Shown here in pieces: positions 48,222 through 57,264 of a DNA stretch of 64,000 nucleotides. Every line of letters begins with the position of its first letter. Position 1 is the first letter of the stretch. Position numbers and translations under genes: made by a program. The DNA is from Vannielia litorea. GTDB taxonomy: Bacteria; Pseudomonadota; Alphaproteobacteria; Rhodobacterales; Rhodobacteraceae. The notes beneath the pieces are model-generated. The model made no database searches. It saw only the letters and a program-made list of their open reading frames with translations, and had not been told where the DNA came from. Location of the stretch: the NCBI RefSeq assembly GCF_019801175.1, contig NZ_JAHVJR010000002.1:372001-436000 (forward strand). Direction: 5' to 3'.

Positions 48222-50020
48222 CCTGCCCCCTCCTCGAACAGCTCGGTCAGCTCGAACTTGGTGACATCGACAAGCCCGAGATCCGAAATCCTGAGTTCGG
48301 GTATCACGACCAGCGCGAGGAGAGAATGCTGCATGTAGGCATTGTTGAGCGTGCAGCCGCAGGCCTCCATCGCGCTCACCATCTGCGCGGCCTTCTCGGC
48401 GACCTCGCTGGCGGGGCTGTCGCTCATCAGCCCGGCGATGGGCAGCTCGACCAGCGCCAGCTCGGCGCCGTCCTTCCAGACCGTCACGCCGCCGCCCACC
48501 TCGCCCAGCCGGTTGGCGGCCTTCGCCATCATCTCGCGGTCGGTGCCGACGACGATCATGTGGTGGCTGTCATGGGCGACGGTGGAAGCCATCGCCATGC
48601 GCCCCTCGTAGCCGAAGCCTTTGACGAAACCGTTGGTCACGCCCCCGGTGCCGCGATGCCGCTCGACCAGCGCGATCTGGCAGGTGCCCTCCGCGCCCTC
48701 GGCCACGCCGTCGACCACCGGCAGCTCCTCAACCAAGGCCTTGGTCGGTGCCTGGTTCTCGACCACCCCGATGACCCGGGCGCGGACGGAGTTGGCCCCC
48801 TCCGGAGCCTCGATGATGAAATCGGGCGCCGTGAGGGTCTTGCCCAGATGCACCGTGTTGCGGGCCTTCTCGGGCCAGTCCAGATGCGGAAAATCGACAC
48901 TGACCTTGCCGGATTCAGCCACCAGCACGCCTTTTGCCCAGACCTTCTCAATCGGCAGGGCCTTGAGATCGGAGGTCAGGATCACATCCGCCCGCCGGCC
49001 CGGTGCGATGGAGCCCAACTCCCGTTCAAGTCCAAAGTGGGTGGCGGTGTTCACCGTGGCCATCTGGAGCGCGATCAGCGGGTCGCAGCCGCAGTCGATG
49101 GCATGGCGGACCACCCGGTTCATATGGCCGTCATGCACCAGCGTGCCGGAGTGGCAATCATCGGTGCAGAGGATGAAGTTGCGCGGGTCGAGGCCCTTTT
49201 CGGTCACCGCGGTGATCTGGCTCTCCACGTCATACCAGGCGCTCCCCAGCCGCATCATAGAGCGCATCCCCTGCCGCACGCGCATCACCGCATCGGCTTC
49301 GCCGGTCCCCTCATGGTCATCCGCCGGGCCACCGGCGACATAGGCATGGAACGCCGGGCCAAGATCGGGCGAGGCATAGTGGCCGCCCACCGTCTTGCCG
49401 GCCCGCTGGGTGGCGGCGATCTCGGCCAGCATCTTCGGGTCGCCCGCGCTGACACCGGGAAAGTTCATCATCTCGCCCAGCCCAATGATGCCGGGCCAAT
49501 CCATCGCCTCGGCCACATCCTCGGGGCTGATCTCGAAGCCGGTCGTCTCCAGCCCCGGCGCGGAGGGGGCGCAGCTTGGCATCTGGGTGAAGATCGAAAC
49601 CGGCTGCAACAGAGCCTCATCGTGCATCAGCCGCACGCCTTCCAGCCCCAGCACATTGGCGATCTCGTGCGGGTCGGTGAACATGACGGTCGTGCCGTGG
49701 GGGGTGACCGCGCGGGCGAACTCAGCCGGGGTCAGCATGCCGCTCTCGATGTGCATATGCCCGTCGCAGAGGCCGGGGATCAGGTAGCGCCCTTCGGCCT
49801 CCACCACCTCGGTCGCATCGCCGATGCAATGGGAGGCATCCGGCCCGACATAGGCAAACCGCCCCGCCTTCACCGCCACCTGCCAGCCGTCCAGCACCTC
49901 GCGGCTCTGCACGTTCACCAGCTTGCCGCCACGGATCACCAGATCCGCCGCTTCGCGCCCTGCGGCCACGGCCACCAGCTCGGGTGCCGCCTCCGCCCAT
50001 GTTTTGAAATCAGCCGTCAT
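48218..50020 (-). CDS. ade: Adenine deaminase (amidohydrolase type)
   Basis: The 600-residue enzyme converts adenine to hypoxanthine and ammonia. It has VIRGGKLVNVQSREVLDGWQ at the N-terminus and GLCDGHMHIESGM with the HxH metal ligands. CTDDCHSGTLVHDGHMNRVV and the C-terminal SHHMIVVGTDREMM complete the Ade pattern. ATG 50020 was chosen because the family N-terminus begins there; the frame is open to 50098 but overlaps the divergent topoisomerase. It forms an operon with amn. Confidence 0.93.
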   Translation of the reverse strand: MTADFKTWAEAAPELVAVAAGREAADLVIRGGKLVNVQSREVLDGWQVAVKAGRFAYVGPDASHCIGDATEVVEAEGRYLIPGLCDGHMHIESGMLTPAEFARAVTPHGTTVMFTDPHEIANVLGLEGVRLMHDEALLQPVSIFTQMPSCAPSAPGLETTGFEISPEDVAEAMDWPGIIGLGEMMNFPGVSAGDPKMLAEIAATQRAGKTVGGHYASPDLGPAFHAYVAGGPADDHEGTGEADAVMRVRQGMRSMMRLGSAWYDVESQITAVTEKGLDPRNFILCTDDCHSGTLVHDGHMNRVVRHAIDCGCDPLIALQMATVNTATHFGLERELGSIAPGRRADVILTSDLKALPIEKVWAKGVLVAESGKVSVDFPHLDWPEKARNTVHLGKTLTAPDFIIEAPEGANSVRARVIGVVENQAPTKALVEELPVVDGVAEGAEGTCQIALVERHRGTGGVTNGFVKGFGYEGRMAMASTVAHDSHHMIVVGTDREMMAKAANRLGEVGGGVTVWKDGAELALVELPIAGLMSDSPASEVAEKAAQMVSAMEACGCTLNNAYMQHSLLALVVIPELRISDLGLVDVTKFELTELFEEGAG

Positions 50021-50096
50021 GGCGCAATTGTCCATGCGCCGCCCGGCTGCGCAACCCCCGGCGGAACCGCCGTGGCGGCAGATGCGTTTTCTGGCC

Positions 50097-51080
50097 ATGA
50101 ACGCCGCGCCCGCCTCCCTCGTGTACTATCCCGACAGCCGCCCCGGCATCGCCCGGCGCCGCTGCGGTCGCGGCTTTACCTACACCGCGCCAGACGGCAC
50201 CACGATCGACGACCGCACGGAGCGCGCGCGGCTCAAGGCGCTGGCAGTGCCGCCCGCCTATGAGGATGTTTGGATTTCGCCAAAGCTGAACGGCCACTTG
50301 CAGGCCACGGGGGTCGACGCGCGGGCGCGCAAGCAATATCGCTACCACCCGGATTGGACGGCCTTTCGTGCCGCCACCAAATACTCCGAGCTGCCTGCCT
50401 TCGGGGAGGCCCTGCCCGCGATCCGCCGCCGCGTGGCCCGCGACCTGAACCTCGATGCAGGCGAGGAGGCCTTCGCCCTCGCCGCCGTCATCGCGATGAT
50501 CGACAGGCTCTCGCTGCGGGTTGGAAACAGTGACTATGCCAGCGAAAACGGCACCTACGGCGCCACCACGCTCCGCTCCCGCCACCTGCGGCTGAAGGAC
50601 GGTGACCTGCACCTTGGCTACACCTCAAAGGGCGGCAAGAAGGTGCGGCGGAAGATTGGCAACAAGCGGATGCAGCAGACCCTGCAGGAGCTTGATGATC
50701 TGCCCGGCGCCGAGCTGGTGACATGGGTGGATGAAGAGGGCGAGGCGCGCACCGTCAGCTCCTCCAGGGTGAACGCCTGGCTGGCTGATCTGACCGGCAC
50801 ACCGGGCATCACCGCCAAGACCTTTCGCACGTGGTCCGGCTCGGTGGCGGCGCTCGAGGCGGCGAGTTCGGCTGAAACAGTCACGATCAAGGCCATGTCG
50901 GAGGCCGCGGCACAGCGGCTCGGCAATACCGCCACAATCGCCCGCAACAGTTACATCCACCCCGCCGTGATCGACCTCGCTGAAGACCCATCCGCCCTGC
51001 CTGAGACAGCGCCCGACCGCCCCGGCCTGCGCCTGCCCGAGCGGCGGCTCCTGAAGTTGATCGCGCGCTGGCAGCCCTAG
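50097..51080 (+). CDS. DNA topoisomerase IB
   Basis: The 327-residue protein is the bacterial type IB topoisomerase. Its N-terminal clamp is RPGIARRRCGRGFTYTAPDG, with WISPKLNGHLQATGVDARAR. The catalytic domain has YRYHPDWTAFRAATKY, IDRLSLRVGNSDYASENGTY, the Lys of TSKGGKK and the nucleophile Tyr in ARNSYIHPAVID. It relaxes supercoils through a 3'-phosphotyrosine. ATG 50097 is used; ATG 50082 is possible. It is divergent from ade with 76 bp between starts. Confidence 0.93.
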   Translation: MNAAPASLVYYPDSRPGIARRRCGRGFTYTAPDGTTIDDRTERARLKALAVPPAYEDVWISPKLNGHLQATGVDARARKQYRYHPDWTAFRAATKYSELPAFGEALPAIRRRVARDLNLDAGEEAFALAAVIAMIDRLSLRVGNSDYASENGTYGATTLRSRHLRLKDGDLHLGYTSKGGKKVRRKIGNKRMQQTLQELDDLPGAELVTWVDEEGEARTVSSSRVNAWLADLTGTPGITAKTFRTWSGSVAALEAASSAETVTIKAMSEAAAQRLGNTATIARNSYIHPAVIDLAEDPSALPETAPDRPGLRLPERRLLKLIARWQP

Positions 51081-51146
51081 GCGAAGGCCCGCTCTGCGCC
51101 GCAGCAGGGCCTTGACCCGCCAGCCCACCTGATTATTCAGGATCTC

Positions 51147-51809
51147 ATGCAAAAAGGCCTCTTTTCCAGCCTGCCAAGCATCAGCAATTGGCCCGATCGC
51201 ACCGACCTCTCGGCGGCAAGCGGCTGGGCGTTGCGCAATGGGCTGGGCGAGCCGGGGGACTTTCTGGCGCTGCTCAAGGCCGATGGCGACACGGTGCTCG
51301 TGGCGGGCGGCGCGGGCGCCGGGCCGGATGCGATTGGCTCCGAGGCGCCGCACGGGATGGGCGCCGCCTTGGCCGCCGCGCTGGGGCAGGTGGACGCCCG
51401 CTGCCTGATCTTCGCCCGCCCGCAGAACGCCCTCGCGCTGGCCGCGCTTTCCGAAAGCCTGCTGCCGCCGATCTGCCCGGACTCCGCGCTCTTTCATCAC
51501 CGCCACGTGGTCGACCCCGATTTCGGGGGCCGCCCGGCGGAAGAGGAAGGCCCGCGCCTTGCCGCGCTGCTCGCCGCGCCCGACACCCGCGCCGCGGTGA
51601 TCGGCAACCAGGGCGTGCTGACCCTCGGCAGCCGGGTGTCTCACGCGCTGTCGAACCTTCACCGCTTCGAGCGGGCCGCCGGCACCTACCTGCGGGCGCT
51701 GGCAACCGGCCACGCGCTGCGGATTCTGCCTGACGAGCTGGCCGCCGCTGGGCCTGAGCCGGATGCCGAGGCCTTCTTTGCCGCCGTCAAAGCGGTGACC
51801 GGTGACTGA
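51147..51809 (+). CDS. Class II aldolase/adducin-like protein
   Basis: The 220-residue protein resembles class II aldolase/adducin domains. It has the N-terminal NGLGEPGDFLALLKADGDTV, ALFHHRHVVDPDF with possible metal-binding histidines, and VIGNQGVLTLGSRVSHALSN with LHRFERAAGTYLRALATGHA, the typical helix that follows the active site. It may bind a sugar phosphate or act as a non-catalytic member. The stop overlaps the GTG start of the next gene by 8 nt, so it is the first of a three-gene operon with the epimerase and exoD-like genes. The substrate is unknown. Confidence 0.6.
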   Translation: MQKGLFSSLPSISNWPDRTDLSAASGWALRNGLGEPGDFLALLKADGDTVLVAGGAGAGPDAIGSEAPHGMGAALAAALGQVDARCLIFARPQNALALAALSESLLPPICPDSALFHHRHVVDPDFGGRPAEEEGPRLAALLAAPDTRAAVIGNQGVLTLGSRVSHALSNLHRFERAAGTYLRALATGHALRILPDELAAAGPEPDAEAFFAAVKAVTGD

Positions 51810-52659
51810 CGCGCCGGGCAAAACCCTTCTGTCGCTCGGTCACGGCTATTCGGCCCGCGCCCTCGCCGCACGGATCGCCCCTGAGGGGTGGACAGTGATC
51901 GGCACCACGCGCAGCGCTGAGAAGCTGGAGGCCGGTCACGCCGAGATGCACCTCTGGCCGGGCACCGACCTCGCCCCGCTCGCCGCCCGCGCCTCGCACG
52001 TTCTGCTGAACGCAGGGCCAACCGAGGAGGGCGACCCGTTTTTGCCGGAGATCGGCTCTATCCTTGCTGAAACGAGGCCTGACTGGATCGGCTACCTCTC
52101 CACCACCGGGGTCTATGGCGACCACTCTGGTGAGTGGGTGGATGAGGAGACACCGCTGACCCCCTCGACCCGCCGAGGCGAGATGCGGCTTCAAGCCGAA
52201 TCCGCCTGGCAAAGCCTCGCCGCCACCCATGGCCTGCCGCTGCATATCTTTCGGCTCGCGGGCATCTATGGCCCCGGGCGCGGTCCGTTCACCAAGGTGC
52301 GCGCCGGCACCGCGCGGCGGATCATCAAGCCCGGGCAGGTGTTTTCGCGCATCCATGTCGAGGACATTGCCCAAGTGCTCGCGGCCTCGATGGCGCGGCC
52401 CGACCCTGGCGCGATCTACAACCTCTGCGATGACGACCCGGCCCCACCGCAGGATGTGATCGCTCATGCCGCCGAACTGCTCGGCCTGCCGGTGCCCGAG
52501 GCGATTCCCTTCGAAGAGGCGGAACTTACCCCCATGGCCCGCAGTTTCTATGCAGAGAGCAAGCGGGTGAGGAATGACCGGATCAAGCGAGACCTTGGAG
52601 TGGAACTCCTCTTCCCGACCTACCGGGAAGGGCTCGGCGCGCTCCTCCGCGACGCATGA
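51802..52659 (+). CDS. NAD(P)-dependent epimerase/dehydratase-like (YeeZ type) protein
   Basis: The 285-residue extended SDR has the nucleotide-binding start LLSLGHGYSARALAARIAPE (GxGxxG variant GHGYSA), then STTGVYGDHSGEWVDEETPL. The YxxxK motif is replaced by a region ending GEMRLQAESAWQ, so classical SDR catalysis is doubtful. FRLAGIYGPGRGPF and SRIHVEDIAQVLAASM are conserved in YeeZ proteins. It starts at GTG 51802 inside the previous gene. Its end overlaps the exoD-like gene by 86 nt if that uses ATG 52574. Confidence 0.8.
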   Translation: MTDAPGKTLLSLGHGYSARALAARIAPEGWTVIGTTRSAEKLEAGHAEMHLWPGTDLAPLAARASHVLLNAGPTEEGDPFLPEIGSILAETRPDWIGYLSTTGVYGDHSGEWVDEETPLTPSTRRGEMRLQAESAWQSLAATHGLPLHIFRLAGIYGPGRGPFTKVRAGTARRIIKPGQVFSRIHVEDIAQVLAASMARPDPGAIYNLCDDDPAPPQDVIAHAAELLGLPVPEAIPFEEAELTPMARSFYAESKRVRNDRIKRDLGVELLFPTYREGLGALLRDA

Positions 52660-53230
52660 GATTCGCTCGCTGAGCGACGTGCTGGAGGCGCTTGACCGGC
52701 TCTCCGAGCCCGAAACAGTCTCGATCAAGGACCTGCTGGAAGAGATCGGGATGCGCGCCTTCGCGCCGCTGGTGCTGATCCCGGCGCTGATTCTCGTCAC
52801 GCCGCTTTCGGGCATCCCCGGACTGCCGACCATCGGGGCCACTCTGATCGCTCTGGTGATCGTGCAGAAGCTGATAGGTCGCACCCACCTTTGGCTGCCC
52901 GGTTGGCTGACCCGTCGCAATGTGGCCGGGGAGCGGCTGGCGGGGGCGGTGGACTGGATGCGCAAGCCCTGCCGCTGGATCGACGATCACTCGCGTAAGC
53001 GGCTCAGCCCCTTGGTTTCACGCCCGGCCAACCTGATCACCGCGCTTGTGATCACGCTAATCTGCGTCGTGATCCCCTTCCTCGAACTTCTGCCGATGGT
53101 CACATCGCTCTTTGCGGTTGCCATCAGCCTTCTGGCCATTGGCCTGCTGGTGCGCGACGGGCTCTATACCCTGCTCGGCTACCTCTGGATTGGCGTGGCC
53201 GGTGGGGCGATTTACTGGCTGTTGAGCTGA
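52574..53230 (+). CDS. ExoD-family membrane protein
   Basis: The 218-residue protein has the ExoD pattern SLSDVLEALDRLSEPETVSI, then LLEEIGMRAFAPLVLIPALI and PLSGIPGLPTIGATLIALVI, with four or five hydrophobic helices. ExoD affects exopolysaccharide production and alkali tolerance in Rhizobium. ATG 52574 gives the full frame but overlaps the previous gene by 86 nt; a GTG at 52679 in front of LEALDRL is possible. It is the last gene of the plus-strand operon. Confidence 0.85.
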   Translation: MTGSSETLEWNSSSRPTGKGSARSSATHEIRSLSDVLEALDRLSEPETVSIKDLLEEIGMRAFAPLVLIPALILVTPLSGIPGLPTIGATLIALVIVQKLIGRTHLWLPGWLTRRNVAGERLAGAVDWMRKPCRWIDDHSRKRLSPLVSRPANLITALVITLICVVIPFLELLPMVTSLFAVAISLLAIGLLVRDGLYTLLGYLWIGVAGGAIYWLLS

Positions 53231-53242
53231 AACAGGCTCTGT

Positions 53243-55171
53243 TCAGGCCCGTTTCGAGCCGATCTTCGCCACGTCGAGCACGCTGAGCACCTTGGCCTCG
53301 ATGTCCTCTGCGTTGAGCGCCGCAACCGACCACATGTCGCGCGGGCTGGCCTGATCGATGAAGATATCGGGCAGGACCATCGAGCGGAATTTCAGCCCGT
53401 GGTCGAACACACCTTCCTCTGCGTAGAGCTGGGCGACATGGCTGCCGAATCCGCCCACCGCGCCTTCCTCGATCGTGATCACGGCCTCATGCTCGGCGGC
53501 GAGTCGCAGGCAAAGCTCTTGGTCCAGCGGTTTGGCGAAGCGGGCATCGGCGATTGTCGGGGTGATACCCTTTGCAGCCAGAGCCTCGGCGGCGGTGATC
53601 ACCTCGGAGAGCCGCGCGCCGAAGGACAGCAGCGCCACGCGCTTGCCCTCCTGAATGATCCGGCCCTTGCCGATTTCGAGCGGCACGCCGCGCTCCGGCA
53701 TGTCGACCCCCGTGCCTTCGCCGCGCGGATAGCGGAAGGCGATGGGCCCCTCGTCATGCGCGGCGGCGGTGGCGACCATGTGGCGCAGTTCGGCCTCGTC
53801 GGCGGCGGCCATGACCACCATGCCGGGCAGGTTGGCCATAAAGGCCACGTCGAACGCGCCCGCGTGGGTGGCGCCATCGGCCCCGACCAGCCCCGCGCGG
53901 TCGATTGCGAAGCGGACAGGAAGGCGCTGGATCGCCACGTCATGCACGACCTGGTCGTAACCGCGTTGCAGGAATGTGGAGTAAATCGCGCAGAAGGGTT
54001 TGAGCCCGCCAGCGGCCTGACCGGCGGCGAAGGTCACCGCATGTTGCTCGGCAATGCCCACGTCGAACACGCGGGTCGGAAAGCGCTTGCCGACAAGGTC
54101 CAGCCCAGTGCCATCGGGCATGGCGGCGGTGACGGCGGTGATCAGCGGGTCGTCCTCCGCCTCTTGGATCAGGCTCTGGGCGAAGACCTTGGTGTAGCTT
54201 GGCGCGTTGCTCGGCGCCTTCTTCTGCTCGCCTGTGATCACATCGAACCGGGCGACGCCGTGGCCCTTGTCTGCCGCCGTTTCGGCGGGGGCGTAGCCCT
54301 TGCCCTTCTTTGTGATCACATGGATCAACACCGGCCCGTCCGCCCGTGCCTTGACCGTGCGGAGGACCGGCAGAAGCTGCTCCATGTCGTGCCCGTCGAT
54401 CGGGCCAACGTAGGAAAAGCCAAGCTCCTCGAACATTGTGCCGCCCACGGTGACGCTCTTCAGCAGTTCCTTCGCCCGCCGCGCGCCCTCCTGAAACGGG
54501 CTGGGCAGCAGCGAGACCGCGCCCTTGGCGGCGGCCTTGAACTCCTGAAACGGCGCGCCGGCATAAAGGCGGCTGAGGTAGGCGCTCATCGCGCCGGTGG
54601 GCGGTGCGATGCTCATCTCGTTGTCGTTCAGCACCACGAAGAGCCGTTTGCCGAGGTGGCCCGCATTGTTCATCGCCTCATAGGCCATGCCCGCGCTCAT
54701 CGCGCCGTCACCGATGACGGCAATCGCGTCGCCCAGCGGCGGGTCGGCGGGCGCGCCGAGATCATGCGCCACGGCAAAGCCGAGGGCGGCGCTGATTGAG
54801 GTGGAGCTATGGGCGGCGCCGAAGGGGTCGTAGAGGCTTTCGGTCCGCTTGGTGAAGCCGCTCAGCCCGTCTTTCTGGCGCAGGGTGCGGATGCGGTCGC
54901 GGCGGCCGGTGAGGATCTTGTGGGGGTAGCACTGGTGGCTCACGTCCCAGATCAGCCGGTCGCGGGGCGTGTCGAACACCGCATGGAGCGCCACCGTCAG
55001 CTCCACCACGCCGAGGCCCGCGCCAAGGTGTCCGCCGGTCTGGCTGACGGCGTCGATGGTTTCGGCCCGCAGCTCCCCGGCGACCTGTTTCAGCTCGGCG
55101 TCGCTCATCTGGCGCAGGGCGGCGGGCTCGTTCACACGGTCGAGCGTGGGCGTGGCTGGGCTTTGGCTCAT
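53243..55171 (-). CDS. dxs: 1-deoxy-D-xylulose-5-phosphate synthase
   Basis: The 642-residue thiamine-dependent enzyme joins pyruvate and glyceraldehyde 3-phosphate, the first step of the MEP isoprenoid pathway. Key regions are LIWDVSHQCYPHKILTGR, the TPP motif VIGDGAMSAGMAYEAMNN, GPIDGHDMEQLLPVL, and DVGIAEQHAVTFAAGQA with the catalytic Glu and Gln. The C-terminal transketolase domain ends near residue 640. It lies 9 bp after ispA in the operon. The TPP cofactor is supplied by the same thiamine economy as thiBPQ. Confidence 0.96.
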   Translation of the reverse strand: MSQSPATPTLDRVNEPAALRQMSDAELKQVAGELRAETIDAVSQTGGHLGAGLGVVELTVALHAVFDTPRDRLIWDVSHQCYPHKILTGRRDRIRTLRQKDGLSGFTKRTESLYDPFGAAHSSTSISAALGFAVAHDLGAPADPPLGDAIAVIGDGAMSAGMAYEAMNNAGHLGKRLFVVLNDNEMSIAPPTGAMSAYLSRLYAGAPFQEFKAAAKGAVSLLPSPFQEGARRAKELLKSVTVGGTMFEELGFSYVGPIDGHDMEQLLPVLRTVKARADGPVLIHVITKKGKGYAPAETAADKGHGVARFDVITGEQKKAPSNAPSYTKVFAQSLIQEAEDDPLITAVTAAMPDGTGLDLVGKRFPTRVFDVGIAEQHAVTFAAGQAAGGLKPFCAIYSTFLQRGYDQVVHDVAIQRLPVRFAIDRAGLVGADGATHAGAFDVAFMANLPGMVVMAAADEAELRHMVATAAAHDEGPIAFRYPRGEGTGVDMPERGVPLEIGKGRIIQEGKRVALLSFGARLSEVITAAEALAAKGITPTIADARFAKPLDQELCLRLAAEHEAVITIEEGAVGGFGSHVAQLYAEEGVFDHGLKFRSMVLPDIFIDQASPRDMWSVAALNAEDIEAKVLSVLDVAKIGSKRA

Positions 55172-55180
55172 CGGGGCCTC

Positions 55181-56032
55181 CTAACTGCGGCGGGCAATAA
55201 CGAAACGCGCAAGCTCCCGCAACGTTTCGGCCTCCTGCCCGTAGGGCTCCAGCGCCGCGATGGCTTCCTCGACCAGATCGGCGGCACGCTTGCGCGCGGG
55301 CTCCAGCCCGAGGAGCGACACGAAGGTCGCCTTGCCCCGGGCCGCATCCTTGCCGACCGCCTTGCCGACGGCCTCGGCGCTGCCCTCTACATCCAATATG
55401 TCATCAAAGATCTGAAAAGCCCGTCCAACCGCATCGCCATAGTGTCGCAGCCCGGCGGAATCCTGCCCTGCCATGCGCGGCCCGGCCAGCGCAGACCAAG
55501 TGATCAGCGCCCCGGTCTTGCCCGCTTGCAGCGCTTCGATCTGGGGCAGGGTCAGGGGCGTTTCGGCGGTTTCGGCGGCGATGTCGGCGGCCTGGCCGCC
55601 GACCATGCCGCGCACGCCGGCGGCCACGGAAAGGCTCTGTACCAGCGCAATACGGGCCCCGGTAGGCAGGTCGGCCTCCGCGATGAGTTGAAAGGCGAGC
55701 GATTGCAGCGCGTCCCCCGCTAGCACGGCGGTGGCCTCATCCCACTTGCGATGCACGGTGGGCTGGCCGCGGCGCAGATCGTCGTCATCCATGCAGGGCA
55801 GGTCATCGTGGATGAGAGAGTAGGCGTGAAGCGCCTCGATTGCTCCGGCCACCGGCCCGGCCTTGGCGGCCATGCCGTGCAGCCGCGCCGATTCGACCAC
55901 CAGAAGCGCCCGCAGCCCCTTGCCGCCCGCGCAGGCATAACCCATCGCCTCGGCCACCGTGCCGCCCTTGGGCAGCGCGGCAGAAATCGCGGCGCTGGCG
56001 AGTTGCTGCGCCTCGGAAAGTCTCTGTTTCAC
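55181..56032 (-). CDS. ispA: Polyprenyl synthetase (farnesyl/geranylgeranyl diphosphate synthase)
   Basis: The 283-residue enzyme has the first Asp-rich motif DDLPCMDDDDLRRG and the second FDDILD (in QIFDDILDVEGSAEAVGKAV). The allylic start GGKGLRALLVVESARL holds the Lys and Arg that bind diphosphate. It condenses DMAPP/GPP with IPP; the chain length (C15 or C20) cannot be decided. It sits between xseB and dxs, the standard order. Confidence 0.93.
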   Translation of the reverse strand: MKQRLSEAQQLASAAISAALPKGGTVAEAMGYACAGGKGLRALLVVESARLHGMAAKAGPVAGAIEALHAYSLIHDDLPCMDDDDLRRGQPTVHRKWDEATAVLAGDALQSLAFQLIAEADLPTGARIALVQSLSVAAGVRGMVGGQAADIAAETAETPLTLPQIEALQAGKTGALITWSALAGPRMAGQDSAGLRHYGDAVGRAFQIFDDILDVEGSAEAVGKAVGKDAARGKATFVSLLGLEPARKRAADLVEEAIAALEPYGQEAETLRELARFVIARRS

Positions 56033-56044
56033 GGCAAAACGGCC

Positions 56045-56287
56045 TTAGTCGACATCCAGCGGGGCGGTGCCCGCCGCATTGCCATCGGCGTCGGTGGTGA
56101 TCTTGGCGACCTTTTCCTCGGCGGCCTTCAGCAGCGCATCGCATTTGGCCCGCAGCTCCGAGCCGCGCTGGTAGAGGGCAATCGAATCCTCCAGCGGCAC
56201 CTCGCCGCCCTCCAGACGGCTCACCACCGCCTCCAGCTCACGGATTGCCTCCTCGAAGCTCATCTCTGCCACCGGCTTGTCGTTCAT
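56045..56287 (-). CDS. xseB: Exodeoxyribonuclease VII small subunit
   Basis: This 80-residue protein is mainly helical, with the XseB pattern SFEEAIRELEAVVSRLEGGE, then VPLEDSIALYQRGSELRAKC. It binds the large subunit XseA, which is not in the window. The ATG overlaps the stop of the deacetylase gene (ATGA) and it is 12 bp from ispA. Confidence 0.95.
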   Translation of the reverse strand: MNDKPVAEMSFEEAIRELEAVVSRLEGGEVPLEDSIALYQRGSELRAKCDALLKAAEEKVAKITTDADGNAAGTAPLDVD

Positions 56288-57228
56288 CTTGCGCCCCGTT
56301 TCATCAGCACTTTCACATGCGCCGCCGTGCTCGCGGCCAGCGCCTCCAGATCATATCCGCCCTCGAGGGTCGAGACCACCCGGCCACCGGCGTGCGCATC
56401 GGCCACATCGCAGAGCCGCTCGGTCGCCCATGCGAAATCTTCCTCCACAAGGTTCAGCTGGGCCAGTGGGTCGGCGCGGTGGGCGTCGAACCCGGCGGAG
56501 ATCAGCAGCAGCTCGGGCGCGAAGTCATCCAGCGCGGGCAGAACCTCGGCGTCCATCACCCGGCGAAAGCCCTGGCTCCCGGTCTCGGGCGGGAGCGGCA
56601 CGTTCATCACGTTGTTGTCGGCGCCGGACTCGTGCTGAGCGCCGGTGCCGGGGTAGAGCGGCGACTGGTGGGTGGAGATGAACAGGCAGCGGGTCTCGTC
56701 CCACAGCAAGTCCTGCGTGCCGTTGCCGTGGTGAACGTCGAAATCCATCACGGCGACGCGGCTCAGTCCGTGAACATCGAGTGCGTTTTTCGCTGCAATA
56801 GAGACGTTTCCGAAGAGGCAGAAGCCCATCGGCGTGGTCTTTTCGGCGTGGTGCCCCGGCGGCCGTGCGGCGACGAAGGCGTTCTGGGCCGCACCGCTCA
56901 TCACCCGCTCCACGGCGGCCACGCAGCCGCCCGCGCCGCGCAGGGCGGCGTTGAGTGAGCCGGCCATCACGTGGGTGTCGGCGTCGATCGAGGCCCAGCC
57001 ATCACCCGCGGCCTCCACCGCGCGCTCCACCGCGGCCACATGGGCCTCGGGGTGGACGCGCAGCAGCTCGGCGCGGTCGGCGAGCGGGCAATCGTGCCAG
57101 TCCAGCGCGGCAAATTCGGGGGTTTCGAGCACTTCGAGAATCGCCTCCAGCCTCGCCACCCGCTCGGGGTGGCCGGGGGGCGTGAGGTGCCGGAGGCAAT
57201 CGTCATGGGTAAAGAGGGCGGTCGTCAT
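56284..57228 (-). CDS. Histone deacetylase-family protein
   Basis: The 314-residue zinc hydrolase has the arginase/deacetylase fold: RPPGHHAEKTTPMGFCLFGN (catalytic His pair), VAVMDFDVHHGNGTQDLLW (zinc Asp and His) and LLLISAGFDAHRADPLAQL (second zinc Asp). In bacteria such proteins remove acetyl groups from acetoin-related proteins or polyamines. It is the first gene of the operon with xseB, ispA and dxs; this linkage is common in alphaproteobacteria but has no clear metabolic reason. Confidence 0.92.
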   Translation of the reverse strand: MTTALFTHDDCLRHLTPPGHPERVARLEAILEVLETPEFAALDWHDCPLADRAELLRVHPEAHVAAVERAVEAAGDGWASIDADTHVMAGSLNAALRGAGGCVAAVERVMSGAAQNAFVAARPPGHHAEKTTPMGFCLFGNVSIAAKNALDVHGLSRVAVMDFDVHHGNGTQDLLWDETRCLFISTHQSPLYPGTGAQHESGADNNVMNVPLPPETGSQGFRRVMDAEVLPALDDFAPELLLISAGFDAHRADPLAQLNLVEEDFAWATERLCDVADAHAGGRVVSTLEGGYDLEALAASTAAHVKVLMKRGAR

Positions 57229-57264
57229 GGCGCTACCCTGCCGCGCCGGGCGCGCGCCCGCAAG